A stretch of 64,000 bases of DNA, from NCBI GenBank assembly GCA_021838785.1, contig JAKCCV010000007.1, positions 84,853-148,852 on the forward strand, written 5' to 3'. Of the stretch, positions 9,163 to 16,635 are shown in pieces; position 1 is the stretch's first letter; the number at the start of each line of letters is the position of its first letter. The position numbers and the translations under genes are program-made. Origin of the DNA: Acidobacteriota bacterium (lineage in GTDB: Bacteria > Acidobacteriota > Terriglobia > UBA7540). The notes under the pieces were generated by a model. That model saw only the letters and a program-made list of their open reading frames with translations. It had not been told where the DNA came from and searched no databases.

Positions 9163-9451
9163 GAAAAAACTGGCAGCGTTTGCTCGGAGCACTACCTGGG
9201 CGTCACGCTGGGTCTTGTCAAAATAGGCCAAACCCAAGTAAAGATCGACAGGGGAAGGGGCAGAAACGACGCTCACCTCTGCGAGAGAAGTCGGTTATCT
9301 CTATCAACTGCTTGGACTGCCGCAATGGCGTGAGTTCGGACTCATCCAGTAAAGAGCGGGCTCGCCTCCCACCCATCTCGATTCCTGGGCGCAACGCTTC
9401 GCTTATTCGTAGTGGGGTTCTGGCTATTCAGCGTTATAATCACCGCCGCTT

Positions 9452-10714
9452 ATGCCGGAGCAACGTTGGCAGCGGATCATTCCGGTTGCGTTCATAATGT
9501 ACACGATTGCCTTCGTGGACCGGACCAACATTTCCTTGGCCCTGCCGGCAATGAGCCGCTCGCTCCACATGAACCCGGCGCAAGCCGGAAGCGCGGCGGG
9601 CGTTTTCTTTTGGGGTTATCTGCTGCTGCAAATTCCGGCGGGTTACTTGGCGGAACATTGGAGCGCGAAGCGTTTCATTGCCATTTTGTTGGTCTTGTGG
9701 GGCGCGACAGCGGTGGCTTGCGGCTTGGTGCGTAGCTGGCGGGAGCTCTGGTTCATGCGCCTTTTGCTCGGAGTCACGGAGGGAGGCGTCTGGCCGGCAG
9801 TGCTGGTTCTGCTGTCGCACTGGTTTCCCCGCCAAGAGCGCGCCCGCGCGAATGCCTACTGGATGCTTTGTCTGCCGGCTGCCGTGGTGATTTCATCGCC
9901 ACTTTCTGGCTGGATATTGGGCCGATGGGGATGGCGCGTCATGTTGATTTCCGAAGGCGCCCTCCCCTTTGTTTGGCTGGTGCTCTGGCTCCTTTTTATT
10001 GACGACCGTCCCTGCCAGGCGCGCTGGATTTCGGCCGAAGAACGTAGCTACCTGGAGACCACGCTAGGCGCCGAAGCTGCTACTCTCGAAACCTCGGAGC
10101 GGCCCTCCATCCTCCGCGCGCTCGCTCATCCGCAGGTGCTTTTGCTGATCGCTATCTACTGCCTCGAAACCAGCGGCAATTACGGCTACCTATTCTGGCT
10201 GCCAAGTGCGCTTCATCACGCCCGCCACTTGAGCAATTTGACGGTCGGGTTTCTATTTTCCGTTCCTTACCTGATTACGGCCGTCGGCATGGTGGTCAAC
10301 TCCAAGCACTCCGACCGCACGCAGGAGCGCCGCCTGCACGTGGCGAGCGGCCTTGCCTGGGGCGGAGTTTTCCTTCTTTTGGGCATCCTGCTGAGTTCAA
10401 GCTTTCCGCTCCTTTCTTTTGCCGCCATTGCCATGGTCGGAGCCGGGTCCTACGGCATGTTAGGGCCGTTTTGGGCGATTCCGACGGAGACCCTTCCCGT
10501 CTCCGTCTCGGGATCCGCCATGGGCTTGATCAATGCGCTGGGCAATTTGGGCGGTTTCTTCGGTCCCTTGATGGTGGGTTATTTGGATAAGCAAACGGGA
10601 AACTTCACCGCCGCTTTTGGCGTGCTCGGTCTGGGCTTTTTGGCAGGAGCGGCCCTGAGTCTGCTGTGCCGACGGCAACCTCGCCACGCCCTTGCTGGCC
10701 AACCATCAACTTGA
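9452..10714 (+). CDS. MFS transporter, anion:cation symporter (ACS) type
   Basis: 420 residues with about 12 predicted membrane helices in the two-halves MFS pattern. The first helix ends in YTIAFVDRTNISLALP, matching the family motif D-R-x-N at the helix 1-2 turn of ACS permeases for galactonate, glucarate, phthalate and similar anions. The segment GVTEGGVWPAVLVLLSHWFPRQERARAN is the loop 4-5 signature of the same group. Substrate is probably an organic acid. It is convergent with the cyclase gene, which could act in the same catabolic route. A TATAAT at 9435-9440 lies only 12 bases before the ATG, but no convincing -35 was found. Confidence 0.85.
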   Translation: MPEQRWQRIIPVAFIMYTIAFVDRTNISLALPAMSRSLHMNPAQAGSAAGVFFWGYLLLQIPAGYLAEHWSAKRFIAILLVLWGATAVACGLVRSWRELWFMRLLLGVTEGGVWPAVLVLLSHWFPRQERARANAYWMLCLPAAVVISSPLSGWILGRWGWRVMLISEGALPFVWLVLWLLFIDDRPCQARWISAEERSYLETTLGAEAATLETSERPSILRALAHPQVLLLIAIYCLETSGNYGYLFWLPSALHHARHLSNLTVGFLFSVPYLITAVGMVVNSKHSDRTQERRLHVASGLAWGGVFLLLGILLSSSFPLLSFAAIAMVGAGSYGMLGPFWAIPTETLPVSVSGSAMGLINALGNLGGFFGPLMVGYLDKQTGNFTAAFGVLGLGFLAGAALSLLCRRQPRHALAGQPST

Positions 10715-10744
10715 GCCATCCGAGCCAGCCCTGCCTGGTCTCCA

Positions 10745-11461
10745 TCAGAAAAAGGCCACGGCTCGAATCGGCGAGCCCGAACCGCCTTGGATCTTCAACG
10801 GAAAAGCCATGAAGAGGAAGCTATCCGGCAATTCATCGAGTCGCGTCAGATTCTCAACGATGAGAACCTGGCGCTCCAGCACCAGCGGGTGGATCGGTTG
10901 GCTCGCCAAAGCCGCTGGAGGGTCGGGCGAAAGGGTGTCCACGCCGAGCGCGGCGACTGATTTCGCTACCAAGTATTCGGCCGCTTCGCGGCTGACGCCC
11001 GGCCAGTCGGACGCGTAGCGTCGGTTCTGCGGGCGCAATCCCCAGTGCTCTGACCAGCCAAAGTTGAACAACACAATATCCCCCGCGGCGATGGCCAGAT
11101 GCTCCGCTTCCCATTGTTCAATGTGGCTGCGGGAGACGTAATCGCCTTCTTTCAGGCCGCGACAATCAAGGCGCAATCCGCGGCCGAGAAGCCGCGCCAC
11201 GGGCACGCGCTCGATGGTCACGTGCGCCGAAGCGTTGCGATCACTGATAAAATGCGCGGGCGCGTCCACATGCGTGCCGTTGTGTTCATTCATTACCAAC
11301 TGATAGGTCAGCGCGCGATCTCCGTGCCAATACGAACCCCAAAGGTTGTGAAAGAACTTGGAGTGCGTTGGGAAGTGCGGGATATGCTCCTCCAGGGTTT
11401 GACTCAAGTCCACGACCCGGGCACTTTGCAAACCGCTGAGCAGGGTTGAGATATCGAGCAT
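10745..11461 (-). CDS. Cyclase family protein (kynurenine formamidase-like metal hydrolase)
   Basis: 238 residues of the Cyclase family (PF04199 type). The metal-binding signature HNGTHVDAPAHF (about 59-70) is intact, as is the DLSQTLEEHIPHFP start and the GDIVLFNFGWSEHW segment. Family members include kynurenine formamidase, isatin hydrolase and polyketide cyclase-like enzymes that use Mn or Zn to hydrolyse cyclic or N-formyl substrates. The particular substrate is not evident, and no tryptophan-catabolism gene is adjacent. Convergent with the MFS gene, with 30 bases between stops. Confidence 0.8.
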   Translation of the reverse strand: MLDISTLLSGLQSARVVDLSQTLEEHIPHFPTHSKFFHNLWGSYWHGDRALTYQLVMNEHNGTHVDAPAHFISDRNASAHVTIERVPVARLLGRGLRLDCRGLKEGDYVSRSHIEQWEAEHLAIAAGDIVLFNFGWSEHWGLRPQNRRYASDWPGVSREAAEYLVAKSVAALGVDTLSPDPPAALASQPIHPLVLERQVLIVENLTRLDELPDSFLFMAFPLKIQGGSGSPIRAVAFF

Positions 11462-11670
11462 GGCTTCTCCTTTTGCGACTCGGCCTTGCGCGGCCGGTGA
11501 TGGAACCTCGAAGGATCAGTCTGGAACGAAATGGACAAAAAGACAGACCCGGTAAATCTTACACGATGTTCCTTTGGGATACAAAAGCGCGCATTAGCTT
11601 TACCTTGCGCGACCTCATTATTTATATAAGCTGTGTATTATCAATCACTTACATAAACGCATCAAAAAGT

Positions 11671-11706
11671 GTCCCAATTGTCCCATTTGTCCTATTTGCA
11701 CTATTT
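11671..11706. repeat. Nonanucleotide tandem repeat
   Basis: Four consecutive 9-base units, GTCCCAATT, GTCCCATTT, GTCCTATTT and GCACTATTT, in noncoding DNA. It is one of several short-period AT-rich tandem arrays in the window (compare 14492 and 42727). Confidence 0.8.
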
Positions 11707-11972
11707 TTGTGCAATGCCGAGGGCGGCCGGGGTCAAGTTGACGACGGAGAGGAGGGCTGTTGGCAGCACGAAGCTGGCGGCGGAGGGCGGTGGGCCACGC
11801 GAAGTTGGCCGTTACGGAGGCCACGGGGCGGAAGGTTCGCGGGTGGCGGCACCATGGCGATTGTGCTTGGCGCGCGGCGAGTGCGGTCCATCGCTCAAGC
11901 GACTTCTCGCCGCGGCCATCGAAACCCAGCCTCTCCGGCATCCATAGCCTTCCGGCTGAGGCTGCCGATGGC

Positions 11973-12013
11973 CCCGTAGCGGCCGGCCTTGAGCCTGCCA
12001 GGTGGCTCATTCG
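11973..12013. repeat. Dispersed 41-base repeat, copy 1
   Basis: Starts CGTAGCGGCC and ends TGGCTCATTCGCG; a second copy with about five differences lies at 12064-12104, 91 bases downstream. The central GGC-TTGAGCC portion can form a short hairpin. Probably a genome-dispersed intergenic repeat. Confidence 0.75.
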
Positions 12014-12063
12014 CGGCAGGTGATGGCGACATCAAGGTTGCCGCTACGCCCGGTCATCGGGGC

Positions 12064-12104
12064 CACGTAGCGGCGGGGCTTGAGCCCGCCAAGTGGCTCA
12101 TTCG
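12064..12104. repeat. Dispersed 41-base repeat, copy 2
   Basis: Same element as 11973-12013 and same orientation, starting CGTAGCGGCG and ending TGGCTCATTCGCG. Confidence 0.75.
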
Positions 12105-12319
12105 CGAGGGGAGGCCGTGGGTGAGGTGGCTGGAAGAGGTGAGACGCTGGCGGCAGGGATCCGGTATGGCTGCCCTTTCGAACCTCGCGCCCAGCGAGGC
12201 GCGGGCCACTGCGAATCCCGGGCCAAGAGCCGCAAAGGAAGCCAAACTGCGGCTACCTTTGCGCTACCTCGCTTTTGGGCTTTCGATTGCCAACCGGCAC
12301 ACGCCGCGCGGACAAAATG

Positions 12320-12354
12320 AAAAGCGCCGTGGGGCTTTAGGCCGTGCACGGCGC
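12320..12354 (-). terminator. Rho-independent terminator of tracrRNA
   Basis: GCGCCGTG (12354-12347, minus strand) pairs perfectly with CACGGCGC (12331-12324) and is followed by TTTT at 12323-12320 and a second T-run (CATTTTG). Confidence 0.85.
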
Positions 12355-12435
12355 ATCAGGACGCTTTGGAAAGACGTTGCCTGCGCAGGTGGAACCTGCT
12401 TACTAAGATAAGCAGGAACCGCTGCTGAGATACAC
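12320..12435 (-). ncRNA. tracrRNA of the type II CRISPR-Cas remnant
   Basis: Minus-strand RNA of about 115 nt, divergent from cas9. Its 5' end (12435-12415) is a 21-nt exact complement of the array repeat as read in crRNA sense. After a short internal bulge, ATCTTAG (12409-12403) pairs with the repeat's first bases CTATGGT with one U-U mismatch, so the anti-repeat covers almost the whole 36-nt repeat. Downstream are hairpins GCAGGT-TCC-ACCTGC and ACG-CTTT-CC-AAAG-CGT (one bulged T), then a GC terminator with a T-run at 12354-12320. The promoter lies at 12442-12469. All elements needed for transcription, duplexing and termination look intact even though the protein genes are broken. Read directly from complementarity; transcription is inferred. 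Confidence 0.85.
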
Positions 12436-12441
12436 GGGTGT

Positions 12442-12469
12442 ATAATACCGCCAATTTATTTCCTGTCAA
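12442..12469 (-). promoter_or_regulatory. Promoter of tracrRNA
   Basis: Minus strand TTGACA (12469-12464), 16-base spacer, TATTAT (12447-12442). The predicted start near 12435 is exactly the first base of the anti-repeat. The -35 element overlaps the cas9 ribosome-binding region on the other strand. Confidence 0.75.
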
Positions 12470-12479
12470 GAGGTGATTC

Positions 12480-14483
12480 ATGTCGGAACCACTGGAATAC
12501 ATTCTCGGCATTGACCTCGGCAGCAACTCTCTTGGATGGGCCATTATTGGGCTCATTGACGGAGAGCCCGCGCAGCTTATCCGTGCCGGGACGCGGGTCT
12601 TTGAAGCGGGCATGGAAGGTGACCTCGAGTCCGGCCGCGAGGAGTCAAGAAACCTCAAGCGGCGCGAGGCTCGACTTCAGCGGCGTCAGACGTGGCGGCG
12701 GGGGCGGCGGCTGAAAAAGATTTTCAACCTCCTGGTAGGGTTTCGATTGCTGCCGGCGAGCGATGCGGCCGATGCAAATTTGAGATTGGAAATTGGAAAG
12801 GGAGGCGCCGAAAGTGGCTCCTTGCGGGCGAGCGATGCGGCCGATGCAAATTTGAGATTGGAAATCGGAAAGGGAGGCGCCGAAAGTGGCTCCTTGCGGG
12901 CGAGCGGTGCGGCCGATGCAAATTTGAGATTGGAAATTGGAAAGGGAGGCGCCGAAAGTGGCTCCTTGCGGACGAGCGAAGCGGCCGATGCAAATTTGGG
13001 ATTGGAAATTGGAAAGGGAGGCGCCGAAAGTGGCTCCTTGCGGACGAGCGATGCGGCCGATGCAAATTTGAGATTGGAAATTGGAAAGGGAGGCGCCGAA
13101 AGTGGCTCCTTGCGGACGAGCGATGCGGCCGATGCAAATTTGAGATTGTAAATTGGAAAGGGAGGCGCCGAAAGTGGCTCCTTGCGGACGAGCGATGCGG
13201 CCGATGCAAATTTGAGATTGGAAATTGGAAAGGGAAGCGCCGAAAGTGGCTCCTTGCGGGCGAGCGAAGCGGCCGATGCAAATTTGGGATTGGAAATTGG
13301 AAAGGGAAGCGCCGAAAGTGGCTCCTTGCGGGCGAGCGATGCGGCCGATGCAAATTTGGGATTGGAAATTGGAAAGGGAAGCGCCGGAAGTGGCTCCTTG
13401 CGGGCGAGCGATGCGGCCGATGCAAATTTGGGATTGGAAATTGGAAAGGGAAGCGCCGGAAGTGGCTCCTTGCGGACGAGCGGTGCGGCCGATGCAAATT
13501 TGAGATTGGAAATTGGAAAGGGAGGCGCCGAAAGTGGCTCCTTGCGGGCGAGCGATGCGGCCGATGCAAATTTGAGATTGGAAATTGGAAAGGGAGGCGC
13601 CGAAAGTGGCTCCTTGCGGGCGAGCGGTGCGGCCGATGCAAATTTGAGATTGGAAAGTTCAGAAGGGCGGCAGGACTTTCTGAACGCTCTCGATCAGCGG
13701 ATACTGGCTTCCGAGTGGTTTAAGGCCAAGGCCTCAAGCAGCCAATTTCCCGAGCCGGAGCAAACGTTGCCCTACATCCTGCGCGCCGCCGCGCTCGACG
13801 AGCCACTCGAGCCTCACTTTCTTGGCCGGGCGCTTTATCACCTGGCGCAGCGCCGAGGATTCCTGAGCAATCGCAAGCAGGTGTCGAAAAAGAAGGACGA
13901 TGACGGGGGCGCGGTCAAGCAAGGCATCGCCGAACTGTGCGAAGCGATGCAGGAGCAATCTGGACACCCGCAAGAGCAAGAAAGCGGAGGCCCCAACCGT
14001 CCGCGAACTGCTGGGCCTTCCCAAAGGGACCACGTTCAATCTTCAGCGCGGGGGCGAAGAAAAGATGCCGGGCAATCGCACCACGTCGAAATCTACGCCG
14101 AGCTGGATAAAAACGGCAAAGAGGGCAGATGGGACGGCGAGGTGGTCTCCATGCTTGAAGCCTATCAGCGCATCAAGGCCGGGAAGCCCGTCGTCCAGCG
14201 CGACTACGGGCCGCTGGTGAGATTCAAATTCTCCCTTGCGCCCGGCGAGGTAATCGAGTGCGACGACGGGAGGGGGGGACGGGCTCTCTGGGTTTCGAGG
14301 GGCGTCGCTTCCTATGAGAACGGGCCAAGGCTCTTGCTCGTTCCGCTAAACGATGCCCGCAAAAAGAAGGACATACTGAAAGCGGGCCTGTTCTGGTCGC
14401 CGCTCTTGAACCCACTTAGAAAACTGAATCCCCGCAAGGTTGTGGTCAGCCCACTGGGGGAAGTTTCTGAGGCGAAGGAGTGA
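12480..14483 (+). pseudogene. cas9: Degenerate Cas9 with tandem-repeat insertion and internal deletions
   Basis: The N-terminus is a clear Cas9: RuvC-I motif ILGIDLGSNSLGWA with catalytic Asp12, then the Arg-rich bridge helix (about 56-81, SRNLKRREARLQRRQ onward). At residue 94 twelve 24-residue tandem repeats are inserted. After them Cas9 resumes with the REC segment [18 protein letters not shown] and [11 protein letters not shown]. Near 13960 the homologous frame jumps to +1 ([16 protein letters not shown]), and near 14085 it returns to the original frame at a C-terminal WED/PI-like part ([29 protein letters not shown]) that ends naturally. RuvC-II, HNH and RuvC-III are missing, so no nuclease activity is expected. 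A GAA-to-TAA change in repeat 6 (13149-13151) also stops translation. Apart from that stop the whole 2.0 kb frame is open. RBS AGAGGTG precedes the ATG. Confidence 0.9.
12759..13655 (+). repeat. Twelve and a half 72-base tandem repeats inside cas9
   Basis: Twelve full units of 72 bases plus 33 bases of a thirteenth. Each encodes a 24-residue unit of the form [20 protein letters not shown] plus SLRA. Units differ at few positions (D/G/E at residue 2, R/G at 9, G/S at 16, A/T at 24), and variants are clustered (units 7-10 share GKGS), suggesting recent stepwise duplication. Each unit contains the heptamer run ATTTGAG-ATTGGAA-ATTGGAA. The array sits where the bridge helix passes to the REC lobe; the flanking protein sequence (LLPA before, SEGRQDFLN after) looks continuous without it. 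Confidence 0.97.
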
Positions 14484-14491
14484 AGGGAATT

Positions 14492-14591
14492 TGAGATTAG
14501 AGATTTGAGATGACGGATTTGAGATTAGAGATTTGAGATTAGAGATTTGAGATTACAGATTTGACATTACAGATTTGAGATTTCAAATTAA
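14492..14591. repeat. Heptanucleotide tandem array between cas9 and the S23-type gene
   Basis: About fourteen 7-base units alternating ATTTGAG and ATTAGAG/ATTACAG, with one divergent unit (ATGACGG). It fills nearly the whole gap between the cas9 stop and the next ATG. Heptameric STRR repeats are known in cyanobacteria; related heptamers occur in the cas9 repeat and inside the next gene. Confidence 0.85.
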
Positions 14592-14603
14592 GGAAGCGGC
14601 CCA

Positions 14604-15095
14604 ATGAAGTATGAGCGGTTTGAGCAACTGCCGGTGTGGCAGGCGGCGATTGAACTGGCAAGGCGGGTTTACGCGCTGACGGGGCAACGCGAATTCCGCG
14701 GTCAGCGGAGCCTGCGCGACCAGATCGAGCGGGCCGCGGTCTCCGTCTCCAACAACATCGCGGAAGGCTTTGAGCGCGGGACCACGCAGGAGTTGCTCAC
14801 CTTTCTCTATATCGCGCGCGGCTCGGCGGGCGAAGTCCGCTCCATGCTGTGCCTGCTGGAGGCGCTGCCGGGATTCGAGAGTCTCCAATCTGAGATTTCA
14901 GATTTGAAATTGAAAGCGGAAAGCGTTTCCAGGCAGTTGCGCGGCTGGGCCGACTCGCTCCAGAACTCCAAAATCACCGGCCAGCGCTATCTGAACGAGA
15001 AAAGCCGCCGCGCGGACGAGCAGCGGAAAGGTCGGGAGGAATTTCTGAAAACGCTCGAACGGATTCGGCAGGGCAGCGTGAAACCGACCGGCTGA
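14604..15095 (+). CDS. Four-helix-bundle protein, S23 / 23S-rRNA-intervening-sequence (IVP) family
   Basis: 163 residues. The start MKYERFEQLPVWQAAIELARRVY and the core GQRSLRDQIERAAVSVSNNIAEGF with EFLTFLYIARGSA-like continuation (here ELLTFLYIARGSAGE) are the signature of the S23/TIGR02436 family. These small pentameric helix bundles are found in rRNA intervening sequences and as scattered genomic genes, and are related to the accessory protein bAvd of diversity-generating retroelements. Their function outside those settings is unknown. Here the gene sits between cas9 and a cas1 that has lost its 5' third, so it probably arrived by insertion. Its own codons 96-104 are made of ATTTGAA-type heptamers (14888-14915), the same unit that flanks it on both sides. 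No reverse transcriptase or variable repeat was found nearby. Confidence 0.85.
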   Translation: MKYERFEQLPVWQAAIELARRVYALTGQREFRGQRSLRDQIERAAVSVSNNIAEGFERGTTQELLTFLYIARGSAGEVRSMLCLLEALPGFESLQSEISDLKLKAESVSRQLRGWADSLQNSKITGQRYLNEKSRRADEQRKGREEFLKTLERIRQGSVKPTG

Positions 15096-15113
15096 TCCCT
15101 TGACGTTTGAGAC

Positions 15114-15659
15114 CTCAAATGCGGCATCCCAAACGACGGCGGCCTGGAGAGGCTGGGGGCAACCATTCGCTCCGGCGACCCGCAGAACGTTGAGGCGCGC
15201 GCGGCGCGTGTCTGCTGGAAAAACCTTTTCGGCGACGAGGACTTCCGGCGCAACCCCGAAGGCGAGGGATTAAATCCGGCGCTCAATTACGGCTACGCGG
15301 TGCTGCGCGCCATCGTGGCGCGGGCGCTTTGTGCTTCGGGGCTGCACCCCTCGCTCGGCATCCATCATCACAACCGCTATGACGCGTTCTGTCTCGCCGA
15401 CGACCTGATGGAACCGTTCCGGCCGGTGGTGGATCGCGCCGTGCTGGGGCTGAAAAAGGAGCGCGGCCCTGACCCGCCGCTCGACCGCGATGCCAAGCGC
15501 GTGCTGCTGGAAGCTTTGCTGGGACGCTTCGAGGCGGGCGGCGAATCGAGAACGCTTTTTGATTGGGCGAGCCGGGCGACGGCGTCGCTTGCCGCCGCCA
15601 TCCAAGGCTCTGAAAAAAGGCTGGAGATTCCAGCCCTGGAGCCAACGCCCGACGCCTAA
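15114..15659 (+). pseudogene. cas1: Cas1, 5'-truncated
   Basis: C-terminal roughly 180 residues of a type II Cas1 integrase. The conserved run RSGDPQNVEARAARVCWKNL, the LNYGYAVLRAIVARALCASG core, the metal-site histidine segment HPSLGIHHHNRYDAF and the acidic LADDLMEPFRP motif are all present. The N-terminal beta domain (about 100 residues) is missing: in frame, the reading begins after a TGA at 15108 and has no start codon in a plausible position. The break coincides with the end of the inserted S23-type gene, with heptamer remnants (GTTTGAG, ACCTCAA) at the junction. Protein function is not expected, although the active-site half is well preserved. Confidence 0.85.
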
Positions 15660-15680
15660 TTCCTGGTCCCTGCTCTTAAC

Positions 15681-15914
15681 ATGCCACGCCATCAATTCGC
15701 ATTGTCGGGGTACAAGGCCATGTGGCTGTTTGCCATGTTCGACCTGCCGGTGGATAAGCCGGAATTGCACCGCAAGGTCCACGCCCTGCTGCCCAGCCAC
15801 GGCCAAGTGAGGCTGGTGTCCGTGACCGACCGCCAGTTTGAAAAAATGGAGACCTATGTCGGAAAAAAACGCAGGCCGGTCGAAGACCCACCGATGCAAC
15901 TCATGCTTTTTTGA
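15681..15914 (+). pseudogene. cas2: Cas2 with in-frame internal deletion
   Basis: 77 residues against about 105-115 for type II Cas2. The start (YKAMWLFAMFDLPVD, with the conserved Asp of the first strand) and the end (HGQVRLVSVTDRQFEKME, then GKKRRPVE and a QLMLF tail) are canonical. The segment between VDKPE and LHRKVHALLP lacks the middle helices and strands, about 35-50 residues, by an in-frame deletion. The ferredoxin-like fold and the Cas1-Cas2 dimer interface would be lost. Placed 21 bases after the cas1 stop, the normal adaptation-module order. Confidence 0.85.
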
Positions 15915-15932
15915 AAACGCGAGGAAGATTAT

Positions 15933-15961
15933 CCCCCCGGATTTGAGTCAATTCCGGGGGG
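15933..15961. terminator. Strong GC hairpin between cas2 and the CRISPR array
   Basis: CCCCCCGGA (15933-15941) pairs perfectly with TCCGGGGGG (15953-15961) around an 11-base loop. There is no long T-run on either side, so it is a candidate bidirectional stop for the cas genes and for crRNA coming from the other strand rather than a textbook terminator. Confidence 0.5.
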
Positions 15962-15965
15962 AGGT

Positions 15966-16110
15966 AGTGTATCTCAGCAGCGGTTCCCGGCAAACCATAG
16001 CGAAGCCAGCTCCTTGGCAACCTAAGCCTACAGTGTATCTCAGCAGCGGTTCCCGGCAAACCATAGCTATTACCATGCTTAGGGCCTAGTACGGGTCAGT
16101 GTATCTCAGC
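15966..16110 (-). CRISPR. Remnant type II CRISPR array (two full repeats, one partial, two spacers)
   Basis: 36-base repeats at 15966-16001 and 16032-16067 are identical and are followed at 16098-16110 by the first 13 bases of a third. On the plus strand the repeat begins AGTGTATCTCAGCAGCGGTT. Both spacers are exactly 30 bases, giving a constant 66-base period typical of type II-C. Pairing with the minus-strand tracrRNA shows the crRNA sense is the minus strand, so the repeat starts GCTATGGTTTGCC and ends GAGATACACT. Its last six bases TACACT resemble the -10 element that some II-C repeats carry. The array ends abruptly at 16110, where unrelated sequence begins, so the leader-proximal side has been lost. 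Confidence 0.9.
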
Positions 16111-16199
16111 GTATCCGTCCGGCGGATCCAGGTGGGGATTGCTGCGACATGGATGAGGGATGTTGGTTGGTCGGCCGGCGCGAGCTGGCGGCTGAGATT

Positions 16200-16634
16200 T
16201 TAAGGCGTGAAGAGGCCGCGGGCTTCAATCTCCGCGAGGCATTCTTCCAATGAGAGGAGTTGTGCGATTCCCCACCACCGGCCGGTGTGACGGAAATAGG
16301 CCAGGTTGAACCACCCATCGCCGGCGTACTGAAGCCGGGCGAACCGGGATTCGAAGAAGGGTGACAGGGCGCGCGGTCCCGGCGAACCGTATCTGGAACA
16401 GAAATAAAAGAAGGGGCCGCGCCACTGGGCGTAAAGATCCACCAGGGAGTTGAACTCGGCCTTCTTGTGAGGCGGCTGGAGATAGCGAGGCTTTAAAGTT
16501 AGATCGATCAGATCTTTGGCTCGGCGCTCGACCGCGCGTTGGATGTCCGGGGGCACGGGCTTTTTGGATCGCCGAAATGCCCCGGCCGGATCATAGACCC
16601 AAGTCCAGCCCCATGGTTGCCGGGAACGAGCCAT
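16200..16634 (-). CDS. Hypothetical protein downstream of the sulfatase
   Basis: 144 residues from the ATG at 16634, which lies one base after the sulfatase stop. The frame is open further upstream but that part overlaps the sulfatase. It is soluble and basic-aromatic, with no signal peptide. Recognisable pieces are YDPAGAFRRSKKPVPPDIQ, a QWRGPFFYFCSRYG segment and a C-terminal WFNLAYFRHTGRWW. The aromatic, charged make-up suggests a small nucleic-acid or metal related fold, but I recognise no family. It is probably co-transcribed with the now broken sulfatase. Confidence 0.55.
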   Translation of the reverse strand: MARSRQPWGWTWVYDPAGAFRRSKKPVPPDIQRAVERRAKDLIDLTLKPRYLQPPHKKAEFNSLVDLYAQWRGPFFYFCSRYGSPGPRALSPFFESRFARLQYAGDGWFNLAYFRHTGRWWGIAQLLSLEECLAEIEARGLFTP

Positions 16635-16635
16635 C

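Larger units (their letters stand above)
11462..12319. other. Long intergenic region at the left edge of the accessory island
   Basis: About 860 bases without a supportable gene. It holds a run of 9-base tandem units (11671-11706), a duplicated 41-base repeat (11973-12013 and 12064-12104) and GC-rich filler whose open frames in several directions are shadows. The right end abuts the tracrRNA terminator. Confidence 0.6.

Noticed and set aside
12441..12446. TATAAT on the plus strand as a cas9 promoter
   Set aside because: No -35 at an acceptable distance; the same bases serve as the -10 region of the minus-strand tracrRNA promoter, which has a perfect TTGACA.
13149..13151. Recoding of the in-frame stop in cas9
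   Set aside because: The codon is TAA in a repeat unit that otherwise has GAA; no SECIS-like or other recoding signal follows. A simple nonsense mutation.
12692..13723. Long open frames in other frames and on the minus strand across the cas9 repeats (343 and 305 residues of repeats)
   Set aside because: A 72-base unit is divisible by three, so any frame without a stop in one unit stays open through all; these are shadows of the cas9 repeat.
14604..15095. Diversity-generating retroelement based on the bAvd-like four-helix protein
   Set aside because: No reverse transcriptase, template repeat or variable repeat was seen in the neighbourhood.
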